This document shows, piece by piece, positions 23,050 through 36,419 of a stretch of 64,000 nucleotides of DNA (within the stretch, counting starts at the first letter, position 1; every line of letters begins with the position of its first letter). Under the pieces are notes generated by a model. The model was not told the origin of the DNA. It worked only from the letters and a program-made list of their open reading frames with translations, and did no database searches. The DNA is from Tamarix chinensis (taxonomy: Eukaryota; Streptophyta; Magnoliopsida; Caryophyllales; Tamaricaceae): assembly GCA_030549775.1 (NCBI GenBank), contig CM060177.1:67385638-67449637 (forward strand), written 5' to 3'. Both the position numbers and the translations under genes were made by a program.

Positions 23050-25950
23050 TCCCTTCCTTATTCTCCCTCGTGATCTACTCTCTCCCCTAACCCTCTCTTC
23101 TCTTTTCTCCACTCTTCTCCCACCCCTATTTTTCACTTTGACACCCCCTACAGCCACCAACCCAAGCTCCACGCTGCTAACTCCTCCACCCTACCTCCCC
23201 CTGCATTACCCAAGTAGCCAACACCCAGCCTACCTTACAACCCTACCTCCCTTTTCCTTTTCTCCCCTTCGACACCCCTCATAACCACCACCCTTGCATT
23301 CTGTCGCCCTTCCCCTCCCTTTCCTCAACCATAGTAGCTCCTCCCAACTACCTACCACCACCTTAACCTCCATTCTAGCACCATCACCCGCAGCCACCCC
23401 ACGTGCTCCTATCATCCCACTTCTCTTCCTCTTCTTTCCCTTCTCTACACCTCCTCATGTAGCATGCACCACCATCTCTGTTGCCTCCAAGCCACCTGCA
23501 CCACAACCTCCAACCACAAACCATCTCCTCCCTCACCTTCTACACCTAATAACCAAAACCACCACCTCCCACCATCTCCCACAACACTTACCCGAGCCAC
23601 CTCCCTGCTCCTCCATTCCATTCCTTCATCCAAATTATGCATAGCTCATGATACACATGTAGTGCATATTTTGTGTATTTTGGATAACATTAAAGTATAA
23701 GGGTAGTTTGGTAATCTTATATTTAATAAATATATTTTTAATAAAAAAATTTATTATTTCATTTATTTAATATTAATATCATATTTGCGATATTATTGTT
23801 AGGTACATAATTTTATTAAACAAAGCTTAATCATTTTTAACTAGATACCAATAAATTTTGGTTTTTGCTGAAAATTGGGTAACCTTTATACCCTCCTAAA
23901 ATGTTTGGATTATCGTATGTTGGCACATTAGGGTGCACGACATGTGATTTGTTATCTTGAAAAATGGAAAAAGAATGCATATTATCTTGTGTAAGATGTT
24001 ATGTATGTGAAATAGTGATTGAGAAGTGGTCTAATGTGAGGAAGTGATGATTTATGTTATGTGTATATATAAAATGCTAGGTTAGGTATGTATGAACACT
24101 TGTAGTGAAAATATTACTACTATGATCCCTAGGGGCAATTTGGTCATTTGGACACATCATGATATTTAATCCTAACTAGGAGGACTAATACGTTATAAAT
24201 GTTACTAAGAATGGAGATAGGAGTTTGATATATTATAAATACATGTGTTAGTAGGAATATCAATATTTTATGTCCTGGTAGTATTTTAGTAATTTTAATT
24301 TATGGCAGTGATCATCCTAATAAATATGCATGCTAAGTGTTATGTGGTGTTGGGAGTGATAATAGGGGTTTGTGGCATTAAAAAAACAAGTTCCATCATG
24401 AATATTAATATTACATGACCTAGGAGTATTTTGGTAATTTTGAATATGCTATGGTGATTATCTTAATAATTATGTATGATAAGTAATAATTGGTGCTAAG
24501 TTTGAAAATAATAGTTTGTGGTATTAGTAACACATGTACTAGAGGAATCAGTCTAATAAATATGAGGGATAAGTATTAGTTGATGTTAAAAATGAGAATA
24601 GGGGTTTATTGTCTTAGCATTACTTAATATAGCATGATAATCGATATTAAATAGTATAGGAGCATTTTGGTAAATTTGCATTACTATGATGTTTAGTTTA
24701 AGAAGCATGCATGATATTTATTTATTGATGTTAACTGTGAGAATAGGGGTTTAATGTCTTAGTATCACTTAATTCACATGATAATCAATATTACATGGTC
24801 TAGGATCATTTTGATAATTTTACATGCATTGTGGTGAATAGTATAATAAACATGCAAGATAAGTATTAATTGCTAATAAATATGATAATAGGGATTTATT
24901 GTCTTAGTATCACATGTTCAAGTACAATTATGAATAATCTAGGAGTATTTTGGTAATTTAAAGTGTACCATGATGAATAAGCTAATGAATATGCATGATA
25001 TGTGATGTTTGTTATCAATAATGAGTATAGGGTCTTGTTGTAATAGGTATGCATGCTTCAGCATAATTATTACTTTTTCATGGGTTTTTTGGTAATTTAG
25101 GGTATGCTATGATATGTATTCTCATAAATATGAAGAAAGTGCATTAATTGTTGATTAAGCATCAGAATGTGTGTTTGGTTGTTCTAAAAGTGCATGTTAA
25201 GGTTTTATGTGCAAAATAGTCATTTGGTGTGTCGGGTAACTTAACTATACGATCAATAATTTAATTATAGTGTATTAACCTTTTTATGGAAAGTTGATAA
25301 AATAAAATAGAATTTATGATGGGAATAGATGGTAAGAGGCAACCTTAGCCTTAGGGTATTTTGGTTATTTTGACCTAAAGTGCCTAAGTATAAGTATTTA
25401 AGCCTAGGTAGGCTTTAGTGGAATACTTATGTTGATATTGATAATAGTCTTTATTCTGGTTACTTAATAATGTTGGAAATAAATAAAAATGGTTAAGTAT
25501 CAGGGAATCAATACATGTGATTAATGTGTGCTTTTCGTGGTTACCTTAATAAAATATTAATACTTTAAATGAAAGACCTCAAAATCGAGAATAGTGGCTC
25601 TTTACGGGTCACTATCCTAAAGGTGTGGTTTAACCCGCAATTATAATAGATTTTTCTAGTGTACTTTAATGCCCCATTTAGGCCCTACATCTTACTCTAT
25701 TTAGCTCTATAGACCTAATTAGGAGGCATGCATACTTATAGATTAGGTGTCCTTGTTAGTAGGGTATTGTGTACCTTTGTGTACCAGTGTGACCAAGGGA
25801 TCTTTACGTTCTTAGGTTAATAGTGGATAGGATATTGTGCTAGTATGAGTGTGTCTTTGAGTTCGTGATCTCCCCTCGAGAAAATAAAAAAATACAATTA
25901 TTTGACAATTGAATGGAATGATTATTGGGATATTTCTATAGCAATATTTG

Positions 25951-26335
25951 TGCTTACCTGTGAGTTGGTAGCTATCTTAGCACCTACCTGTGATTTAGTA
26001 GCAACCTTTGTGCCTACCTATGATTCGACATTAGCCTTTTGTGCCTACCTATGATTTGGCAGCATCCTTTGTGCCTATCTTAATGTGATAATAACTTTTG
26101 TGTCTATCTATGTGTTGGTAACAACCTTTAAACCTACCTGTGTTTTGGTAGTAGGCCTTGTGCCTACTTGTAATTAGGTAGCAGCCTTTGTGCCTACGTA
26201 TAATTCGATAACAGCCTTTGTACCTGCTTGTAATTCAATAGTAGCCATTGTGCCTACCTATGTTTCAATCATAGCCTTTGATCCTACCTTGGATTCGGTA
26301 GCTACTTTTGTGCCTACCTATGATAATTTGTGTAT
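25951..26335 (+). repeat. 30-bp minisatellite, about 12 units
   Basis: Consecutive units near 30 bp of the form TGCCTACCTATGATTCGGTA plus GCAGCCTTTG, beginning at 25951 and 25981; one unit is 31 bp and one 29. Divergence between units is high. The consensus unit is ten codons and open in one frame, but actual units carry stops, so coding is unlikely. It takes the place of the CCACCGG array used by the other LTR subfamilies. Confidence 0.85.
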
Positions 26336-26400
26336 TGCATTATGTTGATGGGCCTACTTGTGAACAAAGTGGGTTGTGTAGATTGTTGAAAATAATGTGG

Positions 26401-26875
26401 CTTTCTAATTATATTACAAATAGCATAGTACTCTTATACTAAAAAACTTCCTTAAGTCAACCCCATGAACTAATTGAGCTTGGCCCTCTTGAGACTCTCA
26501 GTATAGAATCGCGTGAGAAGTATAGTTTTGAAGTTTTCCTATGACATTAATTGTCCTCTTTAAGCACAAAAGTCTTCCCACCAAGTGTCGGTTGATCCCC
26601 AAAGGAAGTATGTTGTGATGCCCATCCTTCGCTCTTCAGGGTATTTGATTGCCTCGAAGGTCCTATCGCCTTCTAGAATAATGGAGTCTTATTTCCTGTC
26701 ATAGGTTGGAAGCTGGTGATGTAAGACTCTATCGAGTCAATCCTCTCCGATACCCATCTATAGGTGTTGTGGAGGTATAGAAGGCTGAGGTTGAGACACA
26801 AGAGGGATGCTGGGATAACCCCATGAGTGCCTTGAATGCTCTTTCCAAGTTATTGACACATCCATCTAAGGCCAT
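26401..26875 (-). pseudogene. Decayed Ty3/gypsy gag (Del/Tekay-like), truncated
   Basis: The minus strand from ATG 26875 reads MALDGCVNNLERAFKAL, then after stops TRxSLTSPTYDRK, SIILEGDRTFEAIKYPEERR, MGITTYFLWGSTDTWWEDFC, then NFKTILLTRFYTES; after a frame change KRAKLN-FMGLT and EYYA. These are the capsid landmarks (FEAIxxPEERR, TYFLxGxxDxWW, RFYxES, EF..L.QG, EYYARF) in the right order. Several stops and at least one frameshift make it dead. It corresponds to the gag at 2690-3262, ending about 70 bases earlier. Confidence 0.75.
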
Positions 26876-27220
26876 GTCGAGTTAGTTGCAAAACAAAAGT
26901 GGGTTAGGAAGGTGTTATCTTTCAAGCTAAACGACCCATATCAAGGGTCACTTAATCTACCCATATCCAAAGCTCATAAGGCTAATCTAGGTTTCAAAAC
27001 ACATGGAGAATGAGAAAAACCCCTTTTTAGGTTAAAATTTTTAGGGTTGTAAAATCTGAATTTCTACTTGAAACATAATTCTCAACAACTAAAACGCTGA
27101 TATTCACTTGTGGTATCTATTTAAAACCATTTAAAACTCAAAAAGATTTGCGACGTGTTTTGATATTAACGTGTAGTCTCAGTTCAAAACATTTAAAATC
27201 AAAAGAGATTTTTTTAAAAC

Positions 27221-27232
27221 ACTTTAATACCA
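27221..27232 (-). other. Primer-binding site (initiator tRNA-Met type)
   Basis: Minus strand TGGTATTAAAGT, matching TGGTATCAGAGC at 9 of 12, three bases (AGT) from the LTR end. It ties the giant LTRs to an initiator-Met-primed family. Confidence 0.65.
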
Positions 27233-27235
27233 ACT

Positions 27236-30200
27236 TATAATACTCCAAAAATTCACTACTGAAACTTTTCATTTTTTAAATTTTAAGCAGAAGTAAAAAA
27301 TGGTAAATTTTGGAAATGCTACTGCCATACTTACTACTAGACTAGTTTCCCTCCACCGATCCAGTACCAAGTGTTAAGGTTGAAAACATACTTTACACAA
27401 ATTCAAGATACAATAATAAATCAAAGTAATGTGATAGTTAAATTACAAAAAATGAAATCCACTAATAGTGGTTACACAATAAAATTATTAAAATAGGAAG
27501 TATAAGAGTTTGAGGAAAACTCTGGAATCTTTCCGGATAGTCATACGCTCTTAACCCGATAATATATCTAGAATAACACTTATGAAACTAACATGCAAAT
27601 GTCACTGCCTATTTAATAAGCAAGGGCCCACAAAAGAAACCATTTAGTACTATAGTACTGAATAACCCTTGACTAATAAGTATGGCTCGCATGCAACATA
27701 TCAAACACATGAACAAGAAGTTACTCATATATAGATTGAGATACAATAATCATTAGAATTGCCACATGCATCAAGATTACATGTCACAAGGGCTCATTCA
27801 CTTAGAAATAACATAAATTACCAAAAGAGCATCCAATCAATCCAACACACTCAACCATACAACATCCACCCAACTCAAAGGCAGGCCTATAGGCCATCAA
27901 CACAACACCATACACCAACCCATCCAGGCAGCACCAAGGTCGCTACCATATCACATCAGTGGTTCATAATAGTTTTTTCATTATTATTTGGACTTAAGAA
28001 ATTAATTAGATATCAATCATCTCTCAAATTATATCCACATAGGTTCAGGGACCCTACTATTATAATCGGTGGACCAATGCACATGATATAATCCAAGGCA
28101 GAACTCTCCTGACCATTATTATAATCAGTGGACCGGTACATGTAATATAAGCTAGGGAAGAATGCTCTTAACTACTATTATAATGGGTGGACTAGTACAT
28201 ACGGCCTTGACCTACGTGGTGTTCCACTATAAGTGATTAGTATCTATCCATTTAATTATCATATTATTCCATTTTATTTACTCAAGAGGGACATTATGAA
28301 CCAAGAGACACAAAGGTACACCAATCATACTGGCGCATAAGAGCAGCATAATACCCTACCGACTATCAACCTAGGGACATAAAGGTACCCTAGTCGCACT
28401 GTTATACGAAGACACACAGTACCCTACTTACAAGGACATCTAGTCCATAAGTATGCTTACCCCCTTATTATGTCAATAGAGATAAATAGAGTAAGATGTA
28501 GGGCCTAGCTGGAGAACTAAGGCACACCGGCAAAATCTATAATAATAATGGGTTAAACCATGTCTTTAAGGTAGCGACCCCTAAAGAGCCACCATTTCCG
28601 ATCCCATGGTCTTTTGCTTTAAGTATTAGTATCTTAATTAAGGTGACCACGAGAAGCACATTGATTTTTTATCCTTACCCATTTTCATTTGTTTCCATTA
28701 TTATGAATTAATCAATATCAGGATTATTGTCAATGTTAACTTAAATAGTCCACTTAGGCTATCCCAGGTTATAATACTCACAATTTGGCACCTTAGGTCA
28801 AAATGACAAAAATGCTCCTAAGGCTAAGGCTCCCTCTTATCATCCACTTCCAACATATAATTCATTTTTATTTATTAACATGTCGTAAGAGAGTAATATA
28901 TTGTAATTATACTATTAGTTATGGAGTTAAAGTACCCTACAAACCAAATTATCATTTTACACATAAGCCCTAACATGCACTTCTAGAACAACCAGCATAC
29001 ATTCTCATGCATAATCAGCAATTAAGGCACCTCTTACATGTTTATCATCATAACACACCCTCAATTACCCATTTAACCCTAAATCATACAAACTCATTGT
29101 AATACACTCTAATTTACTAAAATACCCCTAGGCCTTATAATGTTCATGATCATACTTGAACAGGTGATACCAAGGCAATAAACCCTTATCTCTTATTTAG
29201 CATCACTTATTACTTATAATGAAGGTTCATTAAACCAATGTCATATTACCTAAAAAATTACCAAATTGCTCCTAAACCATACCTTGTTGAATATCATGCT
29301 CAAATAAGTGATATTAGGATAATAAACCCTTATTGTAATGTTTAACATCATTTTATATTTCTCATGTGTGTTTGTTAAGCTAACCGCCCTTTTACATGAA
29401 AATTTACCAAAATACCCCAGACCATATTTTATTGAATATCATGCTTAAATAAGGGATACTAAGTTAATAGCCCTCTATTATCATATCTAACACCAATTTA
29501 TACGTACTATACATGTTCATTACACTAATCCCCATCTTACCTGCAAAATTACTAAAATTCCCCTCTTACTTGTCAAATTACTAAAATACTCATTCTCACA
29601 TGCCAAATTACTAAATACCCCTAGGTTTTTTAATATTAATAATCATACCCCATATACATCACTAACACCACAAGCCCCTATTATCACACTTAGCACCGAT
29701 TATCACTTATCATGCATGGCTACTAAGTTAGCTCCCATTATACATGCTAAATTACTAAAATGCCCCTAGCACATAAAATATTGATATGTATGCCCAACAT
29801 GCATTGTTAACACCACAAAACCATTATTATTATTATTATTCTTAGAGCCAATTATCATATACCATGCATATTCATTTAAGCAACCTCCATTTTACATACA
29901 AAATCACTAAAATATCCCTAGCACATAAAATGTCATTTTTCATGATGGAACATGTATTTTTAATGCCACAAACCCCTATCGTCATTTTCAACACCACATA
30001 ACACTTAGCATGCATTTTTATTAAGATAATCAACACCATAAACTAAAATTGCTAAATTATCCTTAGGCCATAAAACATGGATATTTCTACTAACACTTAT
30101 ACTCCACCAAACTTCCATATCTGTTCTTAATATCACACATAATACATTAGTCACCCCATTTAGGCTTAGACGTCATGATCTGTCCAAATGATCGAATTGC

Positions 30201-32136
30201 CCCTAGGGCTTGTATTAGTATTATTTTTACTACAAGTGTCCATATTTACTTAGCATAACACATAACATTTATTATCAACATCAACCCCTTTTCATAGTCG
30301 CCCTTTCACACATATTACACCATATATAAGATAACATAATAATCATGGGATTGATAATAACACATCATATTTACATAAATCACATGCCAAAAATCCTATT
30401 GTGCTAACATACGATAATCCATACATTTTAGTAGCGTATAATAGTTACCTTATTTCTATCAAAAACTAAACTTAACTGGTATCTCAGTTTAAAATTCTTA
30501 AGCTTTGTTAGTAAAAATTATACCTAAAATAATGTCACAAGTAACATATTATTATAACATATTATTATAAGATAAGTAAAAGAATGATTTTATTAAGAAT
30601 AATTATTAAATACATATTATTAGAAAACTATAATATACCTCAATATTAGCTAAATATACTTAAAATTTAGGTAACATAACTCACGTTACTCATACAAAAG
30701 AGCCATACATGGCACAAAAGGGGTGAGGGGAAGGGAGAAAATGGATGAAGGGGGATTTAGGTAAGAGGGTGGAGGAGCTGGGGATGGTTGTTGGGTGAGG
30801 AAGTGAGGTAGGGTATAGGTGGTGGCTGGTGGTCGAAGTGTTACGGCTTAGGGCGGCAGTGACTGCAAGAAGAGGGTGTATAGAAGAGAGGGAGAAGAGA
30901 AATAAAGGAAAAGAAAAAGAAGAGAAAGGGGAGTTCGAGCAAGGTGAGGCAAGGAGGTGTTGGGGGTGGTGTCAAGTGGTTGAGGGGAGGCTTCGATGGT
31001 GATGAAAGAGAGGAGAAATGGTGGCGCAAGGTGGCGGTGCGAGGGGAGGTTAAGAGGAGAAAGAGAGGAAAGGGAGGGGAGTTGGTTGTAGGGTGGTGTG
31101 TAGTGGTTGTTTGGGGTAGTGCAGGGAGTAGGTAGGGTGCAAGAGTGGTTGGTGTGGTGGTCGGTTGGGCGGTGGAGACTATGAAGAGGGATGGTGTAAG
31201 AAAAATAGGGGAGAAAGAGGGATAAAAAGGAAAGGAGAGAATCGATAGGGAGAAGGGAGCTCGAAGGAGAGAAATGAGGCAGAGGAGAAGAAGTGAAGAA
31301 GAGAAAGAAGAGGAGAAGAGAGGGTTGGCTAGTGTAGGTAAGGTGGGTGTAGGGGCATATGTAGGCTATCATGGCAGGTGGCGAAGGGTAGGTGCAGGGA
31401 TGAAGGGGGATGGGGTAAGGCATGCGGGAAGGAAACCTAGAGGGGAATGCATGGCCTAAAATGAGAAGTAAAGGGATGGCTAGAGACGGGGTTGTAGATG
31501 TAGAAGGAAGTAGATGCAGGATACATGCAACAGTGTTGGCAGGGATGCACGGCGTAGGGACGTGTTTGGCTTGGGGTGATTAGGGGAAGAATAATGAAGA
31601 AAGAGAGAAGGTCATGCAAGGAGAAAGAAAGAAAATAAGGTAGGTAGGCCACCTCGAATGAAGAGAGAAAAAGAAGGAAGATGGGGATGTGGGCTAGCCT
31701 AAAGGAGAAGAAGGGAAAGGAAATAATAGGGTGTGGGTTGGCCCACTCGGGAAGGAGAGAGGAAAAGGGAGAGAGGTTGGGCTAGCCCAGAGAAGAAAGA
31801 ATAAAGGAAAGGAAGAAAAGGAAAAAGGAGGAAAAAAGTAAAAGAAAATAATTTTTAGAGTTAGGATTAGAAATTAGGCTAATGGGAAAAATATTAAATT
31901 AATTTATATTAAAATTTAAAAAAAATAATTTTAGTAAAATTATTAGTTTGGAAAGTTATTTAAATAAAAGGAGTAAGATAAAATGATAAAAATATTTATA
32001 TTAATTTATTAAATAAATCTATCTATTTTTATAAATCAAAGATCCACAAAATAATTAAATTAATAATTTAAGATAAAATTATTCTAGATAAAGGGTTAAA
32101 TATTAATTTTTTATTTTAAAAATTCAGGGTGTTACA
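27236..32136 (-). repeat. 5' LTR of the truncated minus-strand gypsy element
   Basis: 4,901 bp. Starts TATAATACTCCAAAAATTCA (TG mutated to TA) and ends AATTCAGGGTGTTACA. Contains a decayed terminal hairpin (27315-27370), array 28030-28230, GTACC block 28290-28450, box 28550-28640, diluted TTACCAAAATGCCCC repeats 28740-30200 and purine-rich block 30720-31830. More diverged than the two solo LTRs, so older. Confidence 0.75.
28030..28230 (-). repeat. Eroded CCAC...GGTGGACC array, four units
   Basis: Units such as ctactattataatcggtggaccaat and ccattattataatcagtggaccgg with cagggcagaac-like spacers; shorter than the nine-unit arrays. Confidence 0.7.
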
Positions 32137-33622
32137 ACTGGTGGTATACGATCTTGAAGCATGCGATTATATGAATGCTTATCACATTTTAGTTAATATA
32201 TGCATACTTAAATGTTCAAATGATTGAAGTGATGCATCTTCTATATTACATGCAAGCCTTTCATATTAGTCTCATATAATGGGTTACTTAGTATCATAGT
32301 ACTAAAGGATTCATCTCTTGGGTCCCTACTTATTTAATATATAGAGGCCTTTAAAGTTTAGCTTGAAAGCTCTTTTTAAGGAGTATTCATCAGGTTAAGA
32401 GCATAGGACTATTTGAAAATTTTCTATATTTTCCTTATGATCCTCTATATTTCCTTTCTACTTACTCTATTTTGTAACCACAGTTGGTGGGTTGTATTTT
32501 CTGTATTCTAACCATTTCTCTACTATAATTTATTGATTTATTTTTTAATTTATTTAAAGTAATTTTTTAACCTTAGCACTTGGTATCGGAACAAAACTAG
32601 TCTAGTACTAAGTGTGGCGGTAGCACTCCAAAATTTACGATCTTAGCTTCCGCTTGTAACTTTTTAAAACAAAAATTTTCAATAGTAAACTTTGGGGGTG
32701 TTACACAAAAAGTGGAGCTTTAGCCAAAATAAGCCAAGGTGGGTGAGTTGGGATTCAATGGATTTGGTCGAAAGGAGGAAGGGTGGAACTACAAGTTTGG
32801 TTGGTGGAGATGGGGTAGGAACAATAGCTAAGGCTGGTGGTTGTTTCGGTAGGGAGATCTAAAGGCAAAGGAAAAGGAAGAAGGTGCACAAGGAAGAGGA
32901 TGATTTCAAGGGTTATGTGCATGGATGGTGGGGAGTTGCGGCAGGGTCTGGCGGTGCAAGGTATGGTGGATCGATGGTGGTGGCCAGTGGTAAGGTAAGG
33001 TAAGAAGTCCAGCGGGGATTGGTGTTACAACAAATAAAAATGGTGGAGGAAAGGAGAAACAATGGAGAGAAACGAAAGGTTTATTGTAGAAGAGGGAGCT
33101 CCAGTAAGGTAGGTTTTGCCAAATGATCGAGAGCTTTTGGCACAACATAAGGGTATAAGTAGTGTATAAGTTTGAGGTTGTGTGCAGTGAAACGAGGAGC
33201 AAAACCAGGATAACAAAACAAGTGGAGATGGGAGGTATAGTTTAGAGTGATTGATCACAGGGTATGGTGCCAGGGTAGGGGAGAGTATGGTAATGGTAGG
33301 GGGAAAATCTCGTATAGGTCAAGGATAGGTTAGAGTGAAATATCTAGGTAAATATTTAGGGTAAAATATCTGGTAGAATTTAAGGTTATCGGGCTAGGTT
33401 TATTTGACGAAATAAATACTGATTATGACCTAATCTAAGTTTAACAATTAAAAGTCACTTTTTAGTATTTTTTTACCTAATTAAATTTTATAACTAATAA
33501 GTCATGATAATATTACACATATTAACAAATATATTTATTATCAAGTGGCCAAAAATAATTATCATAACTAATACACATAATTGCCTGTTATAATTAGGAT
33601 TTTTTGGAAACGGGGTATTACA

Positions 33623-34645
33623 CGTCTATTAGCATTTAATATTGCACGATAATAATCCAAAATTAACTAATCTCAATTCGAGATAACTTTATTAAAAAAT
33701 TGGGGCAAAAGAGCAATGGAGCAACAATCGGCACAAGGTCACACGGAAAAGGGTTGGGTAAAGGACCGACACACACGAGCGTAGTCGTGCAAGGTGGCAC
33801 AAATCCTTATATGCAATGCATGCATGGGTTGACGATGCAAAAGACACATGGCATGCGAGGGTTGTGCGCGCGTCATGTGAGAGCTATATGGTTGAGGTGT
33901 GCGAGGGTGCACAAGTGTGTACTTTAATAAATAAATAAACAGAGCATGACAAGGAAAGAAAGAAGAAGAATCTTGGTTTAGTGATGGTTAGAGACAACAA
34001 GAGGGATGATGGGGGGTAGTGCTTTTCGTTTGCAAGAGAAAATGGTAGTGGTTGGGTGGTTATTGGTGGCAAGGTGCAGTGATGGTTCAAAAAAAATAGA
34101 GACAAGGAGAATAATAATAATAATGATGATGATGATGATGATGATGATAAGAAGAAGATCATAGGCCCTAGCTTGGCTTTGTGGGATTCAAGATGCAAAT
34201 GATGAGGGATAGGGAAGCTTATGTATCCAAGGGGTGTGCAAATGGGCTAGACAAGATGAGAAGAACACGTGTAGAGGAGACGTGTAGGGGGAGATGGCTT
34301 GAGGGAGAAAAAACATGAGGGGAGGAGAATAGGGGATCATGTGATAGAGGTAAGATTCTTAGTAGGGTGGGGTGATAATTTAGGAAAGATGAAGTGGGAG
34401 AAAGATATGCGATTACCAAAATTAGGGTTCCAAGTTAAAATTGATATCGGTCAAGGTTCAAACTAGAGCTAAAGTTAATAATCCTAATTATATCAAAAGT
34501 TAACATAATTAAATTTATATCTTAAAAATCATAATAATACACATAATAATAACACATTTAATATAAAACATTCTACAAAATTATTATAATTAATTACACA
34601 TAATTATTGGTTTATAATAAGAGTTTCTACAAACGGGGTATTACA
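33623..34645 (-). repeat. Outer minus-sense LTR, 5' part
   Basis: Ends ACAAACGGGGTATTACA, the minus-strand LTR start. Its left edge resumes the homology interrupted at 14494 (tattagcatttaatattgcacgataataatcc compares with 16717-16745). Carries purine-biased chance frames and a trinucleotide repeat. Confidence 0.6.
34111..34149 (+). repeat. (AAT)n(GAT)n compound microsatellite
   Basis: About four AAT then eight to nine GAT units. Confidence 0.9.
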
Positions 34646-35364
34646 CACAAGATAAATAGCTTATGCGCATGGTCGTCGACAACTTAACTAAAGTTTAACT
34701 TGCCATAAGAGAAAAAGTTGATGCACATGGCCATTGGAAAATTAACTGAAGTTTAGATTGTCTATTCTTAGAGAGTGACTAACACAATGTATGAAGTTTT
34801 AAAGGAAATAATGATATGGGTATTTTCCAAACTAGTATTACTAGACATTTGGAGTGTCATCTTAAAGGATGATGTTGGCCTAAAAGCTTCTAAACACATC
34901 TCTTCTTTAGACCAGTATTGAACTAGTAGCCTTATCAGTTCCACGCTGAGTTGGTCTCCTATGTAGCATATGGACAATTTATTGTCCTTGAGTATACAAT
35001 ATATTTATTTGTTCCTCCTCTCCCATTCTATCCCTATATATATGGGCCTTGTACCCATTTTTGGGATCCGATATTCATAATACAACTCTCATACTTTTAC
35101 TCTATCGTCTCTTCTTTAAATTTTTCCCTTGTCACTCCTTAGTAACTTGACACCCACTTAATTTCATAATAACTCCTTGCTTCACAAATCATTAAGAATA
35201 GTTTCTAAAAGACAAGATATTAAAACACACGAATCGTGTTGAACAACATGGGTGCACGTGTTAAACTACATGGCTTGCTTTTTATGTATGTCTTCTACCA
35301 TCATTCTTCATTCTTTACCCATCTACAACATGGATGTATTCATAGACACTACCATCTCATATAG
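34646..35364. other. Intervening sequence without recognised genes
   Basis: Low-copy-looking AT-rich DNA. Two loosely similar copies of 'gcRcatggYc...aactTaactRaagttta' at 34668-34755. No open frame longer than about 70 codons and no family I recognise. Confidence 0.5.
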
Positions 35365-36419
35365 TGAAATACCCCAAAAATCCTAATTTAGGAATTATGG
35401 CAAATAATGATTTATTAGAGAAAATTTAAGAAAATAGGTTACTTTATTAAATAATGAGGAAGTTACTTGAGGAAAAATAAGGAGAAAATAATAAATAAGT
35501 TATTTAGAAAATTTTGGACATTTTACTAATTAAAATGGGAGTTAAGGACAATTTATCCAAAATATTCTAATTAATTTAAAAATGAATTTAATTATTATAC
35601 TTAAAATAATTATTATTAAAATTAAATATCTAAAATAAATATAAAAATAAATAAAGACTAATACCCTCTTTAGTAATAAAAACCCTAATCCTAAACTAGA
35701 ATAAGGGTTTATGGTGCTTACAAGGGAAACTAATACTTAGCATTTTCCCCTTTTATAGGTAACCCCGACCAAAGCCCTAAGGAGTTAGAGGAGCGTGCTC
35801 TAAGCCCGGTGTCGCCTTAGGTAAGGACGAAGCTATGGCCTTGTGCTACGTGTGATGTGATGTGTTGATTTTTGTGTATACCATGCTAATGTGTATTATA
35901 TGATTTATGGATAACTTGTCTCATGTAGCGCAGCTTGGAATTTGAGGTATGTCGTGTGTGCTTTCTACGACATGAGCATAACATGTATATATGTGATGTT
36001 TATGATGTGATATGATATGGCCCTCTAGGACATGCATGTTAGGATAAACGGTAATATGAAATGGGAATATAAGGATGACCGGAAATAAACGGGAAGTGAG
36101 TTCTGTAATCCCCCAAAAATTTCGAAAACCTATATTTTAATAAATAACTTTATTTGAAATAAAATTAGCCTGTAAAATTATTTATTTTAATTATTTTATA
36201 GATTTTAGAGTATGTAAATTTGGATAAAAGTATTTAATAAATTAAAAATAAATATTTTGCTATTTATCATATTATTTTATTTAAATAATTTTCCAAAACT
36301 AATATTTTACCAACTTTATCCTTTTTAAACTAAAATATTAGATTATAATAAATTAAATTATTAAATTAAATAATTTATCAAGAATATTACATTTTATGAT
36401 TTATAAATTAATTTAATTT

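Larger units (their letters stand above)
26401..32136 (-). mobile_element. Truncated minus-strand gypsy element: gag fragment plus 5' LTR
   Basis: Read leftwards: LTR (32136 to 27236), spacer AGT, primer site, leader, gag up to about 26401, then abrupt change to the host LTR. Both this and the damaged element at 2672-3509 keep only gag beside the LTR. Its right end abuts the host LTR at 32137. The pentamer caact at 27231-27235 recurs at 32135-32139 but overlaps the terminal CA, so I do not count it as a target duplication. Confidence 0.65.
16979..32705 (+). mobile_element. Plus-sense giant LTR split by two later insertions
   Basis: Starts TGTAACACCTCAAAATTTTG at 16979 and ends AACTTTGGGGGTGTTACA at 32705. 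The arms 16979-17514, 22684-26400 and 32137-32705 total about 4.8 kb. Flanks CACAA and CAAAA share 4 of 5 bases. The order matches the intact 36104-41286 LTR: AT-rich start, pyrimidine-rich block (17290-17510 continuing at 22689-23640), long AT-rich region with diluted TTGGTAATTT repeats (24120-25380), box at 25560, 30-bp minisatellite, and a 3' block whose 'gggttacttagtatcatagtactaaaggatt' at 32282 corresponds to 40809-40842. Confidence 0.65.
14495..33622 (-). mobile_element. Minus-sense solo LTR, split by a plus-sense LTR
   Basis: The 3' end (minus strand) is at 14495, TATAACACCTCCATTTAACC, and the 5' end at 33622, ...GGAAACGGGGTATTACA. The two arms, 14495-16978 and 32706-33622, add to about 3.4 kb, the length of the solo LTR at 10018-13430. 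The 5' arm matches that element closely in reverse complement (GGCAATTATGTGTATTAGTTAT and the following 250 bases). No internal gag or pol is joined to it. It interrupts a still older LTR (9546-14494 plus 33623-34645). Confidence 0.6.

Noticed and set aside
25951..26335. CRISPR-like or protein-repeat array
   Set aside because: Units are contiguous without spacers, the DNA is plant nuclear, and real units contain stop codons; it is a minisatellite in an LTR.
30848..31423. 191-codon minus-strand frame rich in Pro, Ser, His and Tyr
   Set aside because: It sits in the purine-rich LTR block of the truncated element; no homologous frame in other LTR copies.
27231..32139. CAACT as target duplication of the LTR at 27236-32136
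   Set aside because: The right copy overlaps the terminal CA of the LTR, and the left side is joined to primer site and gag, so it is an internal boundary and not an insertion edge.
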